DNA of 5,520 nt from DASZMJ01 sp035551935 (GTDB lineage Bacteria; Planctomycetota; Planctomycetia; Isosphaerales; Isosphaeraceae), in the NCBI GenBank assembly GCA_035551935.1, contig DASZMJ010000242.1, forward strand, positions 1 through 5,520. The letters run 5' to 3'. Of this stretch, positions 1 through 5,520 are shown one piece after another. The notes beneath the pieces were generated by a model. It did no database searches, was not told the DNA's origin, and saw only the letters and a list, made by a program, of their open reading frames with translations. Every line of letters begins with the position of its first letter. Positions within the stretch are counted from its first letter, which is position 1. The translations under genes and the position numbers were made by a program.

Positions 1-1
1 C

Positions 2-307
2 GCGACCGTCGGCGCCGACCGCGCCGAGCGGCTCGAACGGGCGATCGACGCGATGGAGGTCGAACTCCCGCCCCTGACCCGGTTCATTCTCCCCGGCGGC
101 ACGACCGCCGCGGCCCAGCTCCACCTGGCCCGCACCGTCGCCCGCCGCGCCGAGCGCCTGGTCGTCGCCCTGTCTCACCGCGAGGGCGAGCACGTCCCGG
201 CCCCGCTGATCGTTTACCTGAATCGCCTGAGCGACTTCCTGTTTGTCCTCGCCCGCGCCGTCAACCATCGCGCCGGCGTGGCCGACGTCCCCTGGCGCGG
301 CGCCTGA
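2..307 (+). CDS. PduO-type cob(I)alamin adenosyltransferase, C-terminal part (cut by left edge)
   Basis: This enzyme transfers the 5'-deoxyadenosyl group of ATP to cob(I)alamin, giving adenosylcobalamin in the cytosol. Only the last 101 residues are present. The frame is open from base 2 and ends at TGA 305-307; the Met codon at 53 is internal because matching family sequence continues upstream of it. Three hallmarks of the family are visible: an ILPGG turn near visible residues 29-33, the helix HLARTVARRAER (41-52) with its Arg/Glu ATP-site cluster, and YLNRLSDFLFVLAR (72-85), the conserved NRLSD helix near the C-terminus. Family members are usually about 180-200 residues, so roughly half is missing. 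It converges on the DUF309 gene with only 3 bases between the stops, and no terminator hairpin is visible there. The family call is firm; the physiological role (B12 salvage or de novo synthesis) cannot be told from this fragment. Confidence 0.88.
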   Translation, partial: ATVGADRAERLERAIDAMEVELPPLTRFILPGGTTAAAQLHLARTVARRAERLVVALSHREGEHVPAPLIVYLNRLSDFLFVLARAVNHRAGVADVPWRGA

Positions 308-310
308 GCG

Positions 311-817
311 TCAGCTCGGGTCGATCTCGAAGTCGAAGACCCGCACGACGACCGCCCCCTCGGGCGAATCGTCGACGGGAGGATTCGCGGCGACCCGGCG
401 CGCGATCGCGGCCATGACTTCGAGGTCGAGACCGAGCATGATCGGCGCGCCGCCAGCTTGCACGGCTTCAAAGAGATCGGCCGCGCGCCGCGCGTGTGAG
501 GCCACGCCCCACGCTTGCCGCTCGCGAACCTTCACCCCCGAGGCGGCCAGCTTGATGAGCCCTTTCAGGACGTCGGCCGTCGGCCCGTGCCGGCCGTGCG
601 CGTGCCAGAGCCCTTCCCAGGCCTCGTGGGCCTCCCAGTAGTAGCCGGCGTTGAAGAGTCGGATTCCGTGTGTGTAGTCCGCCGAGGCTCGCCAGTCGTC
701 GCCGACGACCGGGGCGACCCCCTCCCCCGGCCTCGATGGCGGCTTGCCCCGATGCGGGTGCGGCCAGGGGCCGCCGGGGACGAAGGAATAGGTCGGGAGG
801 GCGTCGTCCTGGCTCAT
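311..817 (-). CDS. DUF309 domain protein
   Basis: A 168-residue protein of unknown function. The N-terminal 40 residues are Pro/Gly-rich and probably disordered. A helical DUF309 domain follows from about residue 48 to 122. Its signature is clear: LFNAGYYWEAHEAWEGLW (residues 54-71), with Glu62, His64, Glu65 and Glu68, then ADVLKGLIKLAASGVKVRE (81-99). The family is known from structures as a small helical bundle, and the conserved His/Glu pattern suggests a ligand or metal site, but no reaction is established. A short acidic C-terminal extension (about 145-168) is not part of the domain. I chose the Met at 817 rather than the in-frame Met at 826 because a GGGGAG ribosome binding site abuts the upstream ATG but lies 9 bases from this one. 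The gene is convergent with the adenosyltransferase and divergent from recO, so it is probably its own transcription unit. Confidence 0.8.
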   Translation of the reverse strand: MSQDDALPTYSFVPGGPWPHPHRGKPPSRPGEGVAPVVGDDWRASADYTHGIRLFNAGYYWEAHEAWEGLWHAHGRHGPTADVLKGLIKLAASGVKVRERQAWGVASHARRAADLFEAVQAGGAPIMLGLDLEVMAAIARRVAANPPVDDSPEGAVVVRVFDFEIDPS

Positions 818-826
818 CGGGATCAT

Positions 827-834
827 CTCCCCTT
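827..834 (-). promoter_or_regulatory. Ribosome binding site of the DUF309 gene (decides the start)
   Basis: Read on the minus strand this is AAGGGGAG. It touches the ATG at 826-824, leaving no spacing, but lies 9 bases upstream of the ATG at 817-815. Normal spacing therefore favours the downstream Met, shortening the protein by three residues compared with the longest frame. Confidence 0.6.
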
Positions 835-894
835 GATTTCATACCCGTGGTCGTTTGAAGATGGGCGGCGGGCTCGGGAGTGGTCAAGGGGGAC

Positions 895-901
895 AGGGAG
901 G
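895..901 (+). promoter_or_regulatory. Ribosome binding site of recO (decides a GTG start)
   Basis: AGGGAGG, 7 bases before the GTG at 909. The open frame extends upstream to a TTG at 855, but the extra 18 codons encode a Gly/Gln-rich stretch unlike any RecO N-terminus. The site and the protein alignment agree on GTG 909. Confidence 0.75.
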
Positions 902-908
902 TTGTCGC

Positions 909-1658
909 GTGCCCGCGGTCCGGACCCTGGCGCTGGTGATCCGCTCGGTGGAGTATTCGGAGACGAGCCGGATCTTGACCCTGTTCACGAGGGACCTGGG
1001 GAAGGTCTCGGCGTTGGCCAAGGGGGCGCGGCGGCTGAAGTCGCCGTTCCAGGCTGCCCTTGACCTGCTGAGCGTCTGCGATATCGTGGTGCTCCACAAG
1101 GGCTCCGAGGCGCTCGACCTCCTGACGGAGGGGGCGCTCGTGGAGCGCTTCGACCCACTTCGCCGCGATCTTGCGGCCTATTACGCCGGGAATTACGTCG
1201 CCGAGCTCTTGGGCGACCTGACCGACCATCACGACCCACACCCGAAGCTCTTCGACGCCGCGGTGGTGACGCTGCGGCATTTGGGGGACTCCGGCCTGCG
1301 GCCGAGGCGCGTGCTTCGGTTCGAGCTGGCCTGCTTGCGGGAGTTGGGCCTGATGCCGGCCTTGGAGTCGTGCGTGCATTGTGGGGCGGCGGTCGGCCCG
1401 GGGGCCGGCGGGGCGGTCGCCTTCGGGCTGGCCACCGGCGGCGTGCTCTGCGCCGCGTGCCGCCCCGGTCAGCCGCACGTCGCGACGCTCACGGCCCGGA
1501 CGCTCGAACGGCTGCGGGCCCTCGCCGCCCCCGGCGACGCCTGGCGCGACCCGGACTGGTCGCCGAACGAGATCGGCCCGCTCCGCGCCACCGTCGGCGC
1601 CGTCGTCTGCCACCTGCTCGGCCGCCGGCCGCGCGCCCTGCCCCTGCTGGGAGGCTGA
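909..1658 (+). CDS. recO: DNA repair protein RecO
   Basis: RecO works in the RecFOR pathway. It binds single-stranded DNA, SSB and RecR, helps RecA load at gaps, and can anneal complementary strands. The predicted product is 249 residues, close to the usual 240-250. The N-terminal OB-fold spans about residues 1-80 and begins with the typical pattern: TLALVIRSVEYSETSRIL, then the turn FTRDLGKVSALAKGARR. A helical middle follows, with YYAGNYVAELL near residues 95-105. A zinc-binding module is complete: Cys155-x2-Cys158 and Cys181-x2-Cys184. Some RecO proteins lack this cluster, but here all four cysteines are present. Translation starts at GTG 909 behind AGGGAGG. The stop is 4 bases before the bamD-like start, and the ribosome binding site of that gene lies inside the last recO codons, so the two are probably translated from one transcript. 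Confidence 0.93.
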   Translation: MPAVRTLALVIRSVEYSETSRILTLFTRDLGKVSALAKGARRLKSPFQAALDLLSVCDIVVLHKGSEALDLLTEGALVERFDPLRRDLAAYYAGNYVAELLGDLTDHHDPHPKLFDAAVVTLRHLGDSGLRPRRVLRFELACLRELGLMPALESCVHCGAAVGPGAGGAVAFGLATGGVLCAACRPGQPHVATLTARTLERLRALAAPGDAWRDPDWSPNEIGPLRATVGAVVCHLLGRRPRALPLLGG

Positions 1659-1662
1659 TCGG

Positions 1663-3006
1663 ATGTCGTCGCCCCCCCCGCCTCGGCCCCCGAGTCGCCG
1701 CGCCGCCCGCCTCGCCGCGGCCCTGCTGGCGGTCGCCGTGCTGCCGGGCTGCGCCAACGGCCTGATCGCCAACTGGCAGGCCGCCCACTCCGACCTGACC
1801 AAGGACTCCACCCTCGGCAACCTGGCCGACGACCGTGGCTTCCTGGCCCGCACCTTCTTCCCCCAGAGTCGACCGGTCTCCGCCACGAACAACCCGAACG
1901 TCCTGATCGGCGGCTCCAACGGCTGGAAGCCGGCGAAGCCGGAGCGCGACCCCCAGGCCGAGGCCGACTTCCAGGCCGCCGAGAAGCTCTTCCGACAGGG
2001 CGAGTTCCTCGAGGCCGAGAAGGGCTTCGAGAAGCTCGCCAAGAGCCGCAAGGACTCGTTCTGGGGCGAGAAGGCCCAGTACTACCTGGCCGAGTCGCAG
2101 TTCCAGCGCGGCAATTTCCGGAAATCGATGGACGGCTTCACCAAGCTCTTCTCCGTCAACGCCGGCACCCGCTACACCGACAAGGCCTCGCAGCGGCTCT
2201 ACCAGATCGGCACCGCCTGGATGGCCTACGCCCAGCCCGACCCCGGGCCGCTGCCCGGCGCCGACGGGACCCCGACGAAGAAGGACCCGGACGTCCGCCC
2301 GGTCGCCACCTTCCAGTGGACCGACCACTTCAACGGCCGCCTGCCGATCGTCGACACCGGCGGCTTCGCCGAGAAGGCGCTGGAGCAGGTCAAGGTCTGG
2401 GACACCGAAGGGCCGCTGGCCGACCAGGCCGCCATCCGGATCGCCGACTACCATTTCGCCAACCGCGACTACGAGACCGCCGCGACCGACTACAAGGACT
2501 TCATCGCCAATTACCCCAAGAGCCGCTTCCTCCGCCGCGCGCAGCTGGCCTGCATCGACGCGAACATGAAGGCGTACCTCGGCCCCGAATACGACGGCAG
2601 CGGCCTGGAACAGGCCAAGCAGACGATCGAGCAGACCCGCATCCTCTTCCCCGAGCAGCAGGCCAGCACCGAGGACCGGCTGGTCAAGGTCCTCGACGTG
2701 ATCACCGACGAGAATGCCGCGCGGGCGTTCACCACCGGGCAGTTCTACAAGAGCGCCGGCAACGTCCAGGGGGCCGAGTACTACTTCGCGATGGTCCCCC
2801 GCCGCTGGCCCAAGAGCTCCTGGGCCAAGAAGGCCAAGGCCGAGCTCGTCGTGCTCGCCAAGACGCCCCGCGGCAAGATGTTCGGCCCGAGCAAGATCAT
2901 GACCCTGCCCGGCATGCAAGACCCCTCCAACAGCAACGCCGGCATCGGCTCCAATACCATGTCCAACCCGATGGGCATGATGGGCGGCGCCGGGCCGCCT
3001 GCGTGA
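1663..3006 (+). CDS. bamD: BamD-like TPR lipoprotein, outer-membrane assembly
   Basis: The product is probably the lipoprotein partner of BamA in inserting beta-barrel proteins into the outer membrane. It has 447 residues, well above the roughly 245 of the E. coli protein. An Arg-rich N-terminus and a hydrophobic stretch (residues 17-28) lead into the lipobox LPGC, with Cys30 the lipidated residue; Ala31 at +2 would not signal inner-membrane retention under the proteobacterial rule. After a linker, TPR-type helix pairs occur at about 98-129, 136-165, 252-286 and 354-388. Several carry the A..L...G.F..A...F motif and end in YPKS- or WPKS-like turns, as in BamD. A region at about 190-235 interrupts the repeats. 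The tail (about 415-447) is rich in Met, Gly, Asn and Pro and looks disordered. ATG 1663 has GGGAGG (1649-1654) 8 bases upstream. An alternative is a generic TPR lipoprotein of the same fold; the LptE neighbour favours BamD. Confidence 0.72.
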   Translation: MSSPPPPRPPSRRAARLAAALLAVAVLPGCANGLIANWQAAHSDLTKDSTLGNLADDRGFLARTFFPQSRPVSATNNPNVLIGGSNGWKPAKPERDPQAEADFQAAEKLFRQGEFLEAEKGFEKLAKSRKDSFWGEKAQYYLAESQFQRGNFRKSMDGFTKLFSVNAGTRYTDKASQRLYQIGTAWMAYAQPDPGPLPGADGTPTKKDPDVRPVATFQWTDHFNGRLPIVDTGGFAEKALEQVKVWDTEGPLADQAAIRIADYHFANRDYETAATDYKDFIANYPKSRFLRRAQLACIDANMKAYLGPEYDGSGLEQAKQTIEQTRILFPEQQASTEDRLVKVLDVITDENAARAFTTGQFYKSAGNVQGAEYYFAMVPRRWPKSSWAKKAKAELVVLAKTPRGKMFGPSKIMTLPGMQDPSNSNAGIGSNTMSNPMGMMGGAGPPA

Positions 3007-3036
3007 GCGGTCGGAGTGGGGGGTGGGCGGTCGGAG
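3007..3036. repeat. Short G-rich direct repeat after the bamD-like gene
   Basis: The 10-mer GCGGTCGGAG occurs at 3007-3016 and again at 3027-3036, a 20-base period. A run of G tracts lies between them (GGGGGG at 3018-3023, GGG at 3025-3027). It begins directly after the TGA at 3004-3006. No function can be assigned; it may be a remnant of intergenic duplication. Confidence 0.5.
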
Positions 3037-3069
3037 GTCGTCGGTGGAAGACAGGATGGCCGGGTGGCA

Positions 3070-3091
3070 GGGGTCTCGTCTTCGAGACCCC
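3070..3091. repeat. Perfect 9-bp inverted repeat (hairpin) between the bamD-like and lptE-like genes
   Basis: GGGGTCTCG (3070-3078) and CGAGACCCC (3083-3091) are exact complements around the 4-base loop TCTT. In RNA this would be a stable hairpin. It is followed by CGGTCTTGAGCC, without a U-run, so it is not a standard intrinsic terminator. It lies 41 bases before the lptE start and could act as a processing or attenuation signal, or be a dispersed intergenic repeat. The inverted repeat is certain; its role is not. Confidence 0.7.
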
Positions 3092-3132
3092 GGTCTTGAG
3101 CCTGGGCCGAGGGATCGAGACGGGAGGCCGCG

Positions 3133-3684
3133 ATGGGGACTTCGGCAAGGCGCGGGGCCGGGATCGTGGCGGCGGCGGTCGTCGCCTTGGCATCGGCCGG
3201 CTGCGGCTACTCGATCCGGCCGCCGTTCGACCCCAACGTGCGCACGATCTACGTGCCGATCTTCCGCACGACGAACACCTTCCGCCGCGACCTGAACTTC
3301 CAGCTCACCAAGGCGATCATCGACGAGATCAACCGCCGGACCCCCTACCGCGTCGTCAACTCGTACGAGCAGGCCGACGCGGTCCTGGAGGGGACGCTCG
3401 ACATCGCCGACAAGAACATCTTCGTCGAGAACCCCAACAACCTGCCCCGCCAGCTCCAGGCGATCCTGACGGTCAACGCCCGGCTCTACGACAACCGCGT
3501 CCCCGACGAGAAGTTCGACAAGATCCCCACGACCTTCACCGAGAACGTCAGCTTCTACCCCGAGCTCGGCGAGACGACCCAACTCGCCTACACCAAGGCG
3601 ATCAACAACATCGCCGCCCAGATCGTCGGCGCCATGGAGCAGCCCTGGCAGGCCGGCCCGTTGCCGCCGGCGCGGCCCCGCTGA
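3133..3684 (+). CDS. lptE: LptE-like lipopolysaccharide assembly lipoprotein
   Basis: LptE is an outer-membrane lipoprotein that plugs the LptD barrel and helps place lipopolysaccharide in the outer leaflet. This product has 183 residues, in the normal range. Residues 1-23 form a signal peptide (Arg6-Arg7, then a hydrophobic segment at 11-22) ending in the lipobox SAGC, with Cys24 the lipidated residue and Gly25 at +2. The CGYSIRPPF start is typical of the family. It is followed by VRTIYVPIF (36-44), the helix FQLTKAIIDEI (56-66), TPYRVV (70-75) and ADAVLEGTL (81-89). This matches the beta-alpha-beta pattern of LptE proteins in which a strand leads into a long helix. The C-terminal helix (about 146-168) is followed by a Pro-rich tail. 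ATG 3133 is preceded by GGGAGG (3122-3127) at 5 bases. The bamD-like neighbour supports an envelope role. Confidence 0.75.
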   Translation: MGTSARRGAGIVAAAVVALASAGCGYSIRPPFDPNVRTIYVPIFRTTNTFRRDLNFQLTKAIIDEINRRTPYRVVNSYEQADAVLEGTLDIADKNIFVENPNNLPRQLQAILTVNARLYDNRVPDEKFDKIPTTFTENVSFYPELGETTQLAYTKAINNIAAQIVGAMEQPWQAGPLPPARPR

Positions 3685-3707
3685 CCCACCCTTTCCAGGA
3701 GGGACCG

Positions 3708-4508
3708 ATGAGCCATCCGTTCGCCTTCCGGCCCGGCACGATCGACGAAGACATCTTCAAGGCCGTGAACGTTTACAACGAATATCGCCTCCCCGACGCC
3801 TTCGGGGCCGACGACGTCGTCCTCGACGTCGGCACGCACATCGGCAGCTTCTGCCACGCGGCGCTGGCGCGCGGGGCGGGCCGGGTCCATGGCTTCGAGG
3901 CCGACGCGGAGAACTTCCGCTGCGCCGAGCGCAACCTCGCGGGCTTCGGCGACCGCGTCCGGCTCGCGAACGTGGCCGCCTGGCGCTCCGACCAGGGGCC
4001 GACGACCCTCGTCTTCCACCCCGGCGACGCGGTCAACACCGGCGGCGGCAACGTCGGCTGGGCCGACGTCGGCCGCGAGGTCCCCGCCGTGCCGTTCGAC
4101 GACCTCGTCCGCCGCGCCACCGACGACGGCCGCCGGCGTGTCCGGTTCCTCAAGATCGACTGTGAAGGGTCCGAGTTCCCGATCCTCCTGACCTCGAAAA
4201 CGCTCCACCTCGTCGACGAGATCGCCGGCGAGTTCCACGAGTTCGCCGGCGACTTCGACCCCTACGACGTCCCCCCCCGCTTCCGCGTCGCCGGGGTCGA
4301 CCGCCTGAGGATCGACGAGCTGGTCGCGGCCTTGCGCCGGTCGGGGTTCGAGGTCTCCTGGGAGCGGAACGGGCGGACAAACATCGGCATGTTCTACGCC
4401 AAACGCGTCGCGAGCCCGAAGGCCCCGTCGCGGCTCTTCCGGCCGCACGTGTGGCTCCTGGACAAGCTGCGGCGCCGATCGGCATCGAAACAAGACGCGG
4501 CACGATGA
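3708..4508 (+). CDS. FkbM-family SAM-dependent methyltransferase
   Basis: A 266-residue class I methyltransferase of the FkbM family, whose members O-methylate polyketides, sugars or glycans. The SAM-binding motif I is VVLDVGTHIGSF (residues 37-48). It is followed by GFEADAENF (62-70), where the acidic Glu64 should bind the SAM ribose. The family signature VRFLKIDCEGSEFPIL is at 145-160, including Asp151 and Glu153. No signal peptide or membrane segment is seen, so it should be cytosolic. The last 30 residues are basic (an RRRS patch near 255) and may form a tail for a membrane or nucleic-acid contact, which is speculation. ATG 3708 lies 4 bases behind AGGAGGG (3697-3703), a very strong site, and the gene begins 23 bases after the lptE stop, so they are probably co-transcribed. 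The substrate is unknown; an outer-membrane glycan is suggested only by the neighbours. Confidence 0.85.
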   Translation: MSHPFAFRPGTIDEDIFKAVNVYNEYRLPDAFGADDVVLDVGTHIGSFCHAALARGAGRVHGFEADAENFRCAERNLAGFGDRVRLANVAAWRSDQGPTTLVFHPGDAVNTGGGNVGWADVGREVPAVPFDDLVRRATDDGRRRVRFLKIDCEGSEFPILLTSKTLHLVDEIAGEFHEFAGDFDPYDVPPRFRVAGVDRLRIDELVAALRRSGFEVSWERNGRTNIGMFYAKRVASPKAPSRLFRPHVWLLDKLRRRSASKQDAAR

Positions 4509-4554
4509 TCCGAGAACGTGGGAATCGAACGCCCGTCGTAGTCGCCCGACGACC

Positions 4555-4653
4555 CGAGAACGGTCCGCGGTGGGTGGCACGCCCTGCCAGGGCGTGGTCC
4601 CCGGCCCGGCCACGCCCTGGCAGGGAGTGCCACCCGACCAAAGACCGTTTTCG
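4555..4653. repeat. Nested inverted repeat of 99 bp between the FkbM gene and folP
   Basis: The inner arms are 26 bp each, 4572-4597 and 4610-4635, and pair at 25 of 26 positions (G4581 faces A4626) around a 12-base loop. An outer stem of 11 bp, 4555-4565 with 4643-4653, pairs fully if one G-T (wobble) pair is allowed, separated from the inner stem by 6 and 7 bases. Each inner arm is also a palindrome: CACGCCCTG-C-CAGGGCGTG at 4578-4596, and the same pattern at 4611-4629 with one mismatch. The DNA can thus form one long hairpin or two short ones. There is no T-run after it. It resembles REP- or BIME-type intergenic repeats, but copy number cannot be seen here. Confidence 0.85.
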
Positions 4654-4669
4654 AGCGGATTGTCCACGA

Positions 4670-4687
4670 CGGAAGGCATGCCTTCCG
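4670..4687. repeat. 18-bp perfect palindrome in front of folP
   Basis: CGGAAGGCATGCCTTCCG reads the same on both strands, with no spacer at its centre. It ends 11 bases before ATG 4699 and contains another in-frame ATG (4678-4680). A palindrome of this type could be a binding site for a dimeric regulator, or part of a dispersed intergenic repeat with the 99-bp element just upstream. Its symmetry is certain; the role is open. Confidence 0.7.
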
Positions 4688-4698
4688 GGCGGTTCCAC

Positions 4699-5520
4699 AT
4701 GAGACGCTGGGCGGCGGCCGGCCGCGTGTTCGCCGACGGCACGAGGCCGGTCGTGATGGGGATCGTCAACGTCACCCCGGATAGCTTCTCCGGCGGGGGC
4801 CGGCGGCCGACCGTCGTTGAGGCGGTGGCGCGGGGGCTCGCGCTGGCGGGCGAGGGGGCGGCGATCCTCGACGTCGGCGGCGAGTCGAGCCGGCCGGGGG
4901 CCGAGCCGGTACCGGCGGCCGAGGAGATCGCCCGCGTCGTCCCGGTCGTCGAGGCCCTGGCCGCGAGTGGCGGTGTGCCGGTCTCGGTCGACACGACCAA
5001 GGCCGAGGTCGCCGCCGAGGCGCTCCGCGCCGGGGCCGCGATCGTCAACGACATCACCGCGATGGCCGACCCGGACCTCGCCCGCGTCGTCGCGGGATCG
5101 GGCGCGGGGGTCGTCCTGATGCACATGCGAGGGACGCCGCGGACGATGCAGGTCGAGCCGTCGTATGAGGATGTGGTGACGGAAATCTATGATTTCTTGG
5201 CCCGGCGGGTCGAGGCGGCGGAAGCCTTGGGGATCGGCCGCGAGCGGGTGGCGATCGACCCGGGGATCGGCTTCGGCAAGACGTCGCGGCACAACCTGGA
5301 ACTCTTGCGGAACCTCGGGCGATTTGCCAACCTGGGATGCGCGGTCCTGGTCGGCACGTCGCGCAAGGGGTTCCTCGGGGCCTTGACGGGCCGGCCGGTC
5401 GGCGATCGCGTGGCCGCCTCGGTCGCCTCGGCCCTGGCGGCCGTGGCGCGCGGGGCCGACGTCGTCCGGGTCCACGACGTCGCGGCGACGGTCGATGCGT
5501 TCAAGGTCTGGGCCCCGCTC
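4699..5520 (+). CDS. folP: Dihydropteroate synthase (runs off right edge)
   Basis: The enzyme joins 6-hydroxymethyl-7,8-dihydropterin diphosphate and p-aminobenzoate to 7,8-dihydropteroate in cytosolic folate synthesis, and it is the sulfonamide target. The 274 visible residues cover nearly the whole TIM barrel; no stop is reached. Family motifs appear in order: MGIVNVTPDSFSGGG (20-34, with Asn24), ILDVGGESSRPGAEP (56-70), VSVDTTK (95-101, with Asp98), IVNDI (115-119), VLMHMRG (139-145), AIDPGIGFGK (185-194, with Asp188), GTSRKGFLG (219-227, with Lys223) and RVHD (257-260). All catalytic and pterin-binding positions I can recognise are intact. Start choice is uncertain: ATG 4699 has only a weak GGGCGG (4687-4692), while an in-frame ATG at 4678 has GGAAGG just 1 base upstream. 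The 190-bp gap after the methyltransferase gene, holding strong repeats, suggests it may be transcribed separately. Confidence 0.94.
   Translation, partial: MRRWAAAGRVFADGTRPVVMGIVNVTPDSFSGGGRRPTVVEAVARGLALAGEGAAILDVGGESSRPGAEPVPAAEEIARVVPVVEALAASGGVPVSVDTTKAEVAAEALRAGAAIVNDITAMADPDLARVVAGSGAGVVLMHMRGTPRTMQVEPSYEDVVTEIYDFLARRVEAAEALGIGRERVAIDPGIGFGKTSRHNLELLRNLGRFANLGCAVLVGTSRKGFLGALTGRPVGDRVAASVASALAAVARGADVVRVHDVAATVDAFKVWAPL

Larger units (their letters stand above)
818..908. promoter_or_regulatory. Divergent spacer between the DUF309 gene and recO, probable promoter region
   Basis: This 91-bp stretch separates two genes read away from each other, so it should carry promoters for both. 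The least GC-rich part is about 833-860. On the minus strand it contains TATGAA (843-838), which resembles a -10 box, but I find no convincing -35 partner at normal spacing and the resulting leader would be very short. On the plus strand TTGATT (833-838) could be a -35 box but lacks a good -10. The promoter role therefore rests on gene orientation rather than on motifs. Confidence 0.35.

Noticed and set aside
1381..1662. Upstream extension of the bamD-like frame into recO
   Set aside because: It would place the signal peptide and lipobox deep inside the protein. ATG 1663 has a good ribosome binding site and puts the lipobox Cys at residue 30.
468..2051. A 527-codon open frame on the minus strand
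   Set aside because: It overlaps the DUF309 gene in another frame and runs antisense to recO. The Arg/Gln/Gly-rich composition is typical of shadow frames.
3070..3091. Intrinsic terminator after the bamD-like gene
   Set aside because: The hairpin is good but no T-run follows it, so I list it as an inverted repeat only.
1489..3582. A 697-codon open frame on the minus strand
   Set aside because: It is antisense to recO, the bamD-like gene and the lptE-like gene, which all have recognisable protein motifs and ribosome binding sites. Its Val/Gly/Leu/Arg-rich translation has no domain I know. High GC removes stop codons from such frames.
2316..3707. Upstream extension of the methyltransferase frame, making a 730-residue protein
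   Set aside because: The extension overlaps the bamD-like and lptE-like genes and is Arg/Pro/Gly-rich without motifs. The ATG at 3708 has a strong ribosome binding site and fits the usual FkbM length.
4271..4278. A second run of eight C, inside the methyltransferase gene
   Set aside because: It encodes a Pro-Pro in a plausible loop and lies far from the start. Chance is the simplest explanation at this GC content.
4510..4562. The 9-mer CCGAGAACG at 4510-4518 and 4554-4562 as a target-site duplication of a mobile element
   Set aside because: The copies do not flank the 99-bp element; the second lies at its left edge and overlaps the outer stem. No matching copy is seen on the right side, and the 35 bases between the two show no mobile-element feature.
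3588..5126. A 512-codon and a partly overlapping 441-codon (4150-5475) open frame on the minus strand
   Set aside because: They are antisense to the methyltransferase gene and folP, both of which are firmly identified. No motif supports the minus-strand frames.

Overview
The window is GC-rich, gene-dense chromosomal DNA. A RecO, a BamD-like TPR lipoprotein and an LptE-like lipoprotein in a row, with the highly biased codon use seen here, suggest a planctomycete, possibly of the Isosphaeraceae. This is inferred from gene content and composition, not from a search. The long open frames on the opposite strand are composition artefacts of the high GC.

Layout: positions 2-307 (+) hold the C-terminal part of a PduO-type cobalamin adenosyltransferase. 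It converges, with 3 bases between the stops, on a small DUF309 protein read on the minus strand (311-817). A 91-bp divergent spacer (818-908) separates DUF309 from a rightward block: recO (909-1658), a bamD-like lipoprotein gene (1663-3006), an lptE-like lipoprotein gene (3133-3684), an FkbM-family methyltransferase gene (3708-4508) and folP (4699 to beyond the right edge). Most starts have a strong purine-rich ribosome binding site; folP is the exception.

Functional reading: recO serves recombinational repair. The two lipoproteins belong to the two outer-membrane assembly routes, the Bam route for beta-barrel proteins and the Lpt route for lipopolysaccharide. This fits a diderm envelope. 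The FkbM enzyme may modify a cell-surface glycan or a small molecule; its substrate cannot be read from the sequence. folP makes dihydropteroate for folate synthesis. The genes look like a housekeeping cluster with loosely related functions.

The structure not explained by genes lies in two spacers. The bamD-lptE spacer (3007-3132) has a short G-rich direct repeat and a perfect 9-bp hairpin. The fkbM-folP spacer (4509-4698) has a 99-bp nested inverted repeat, followed by an 18-bp perfect palindrome that overlaps an alternative folP start codon. I see no CRISPR array, tRNA, rRNA, transposase or defence system. No clearly novel multi-gene system is visible.
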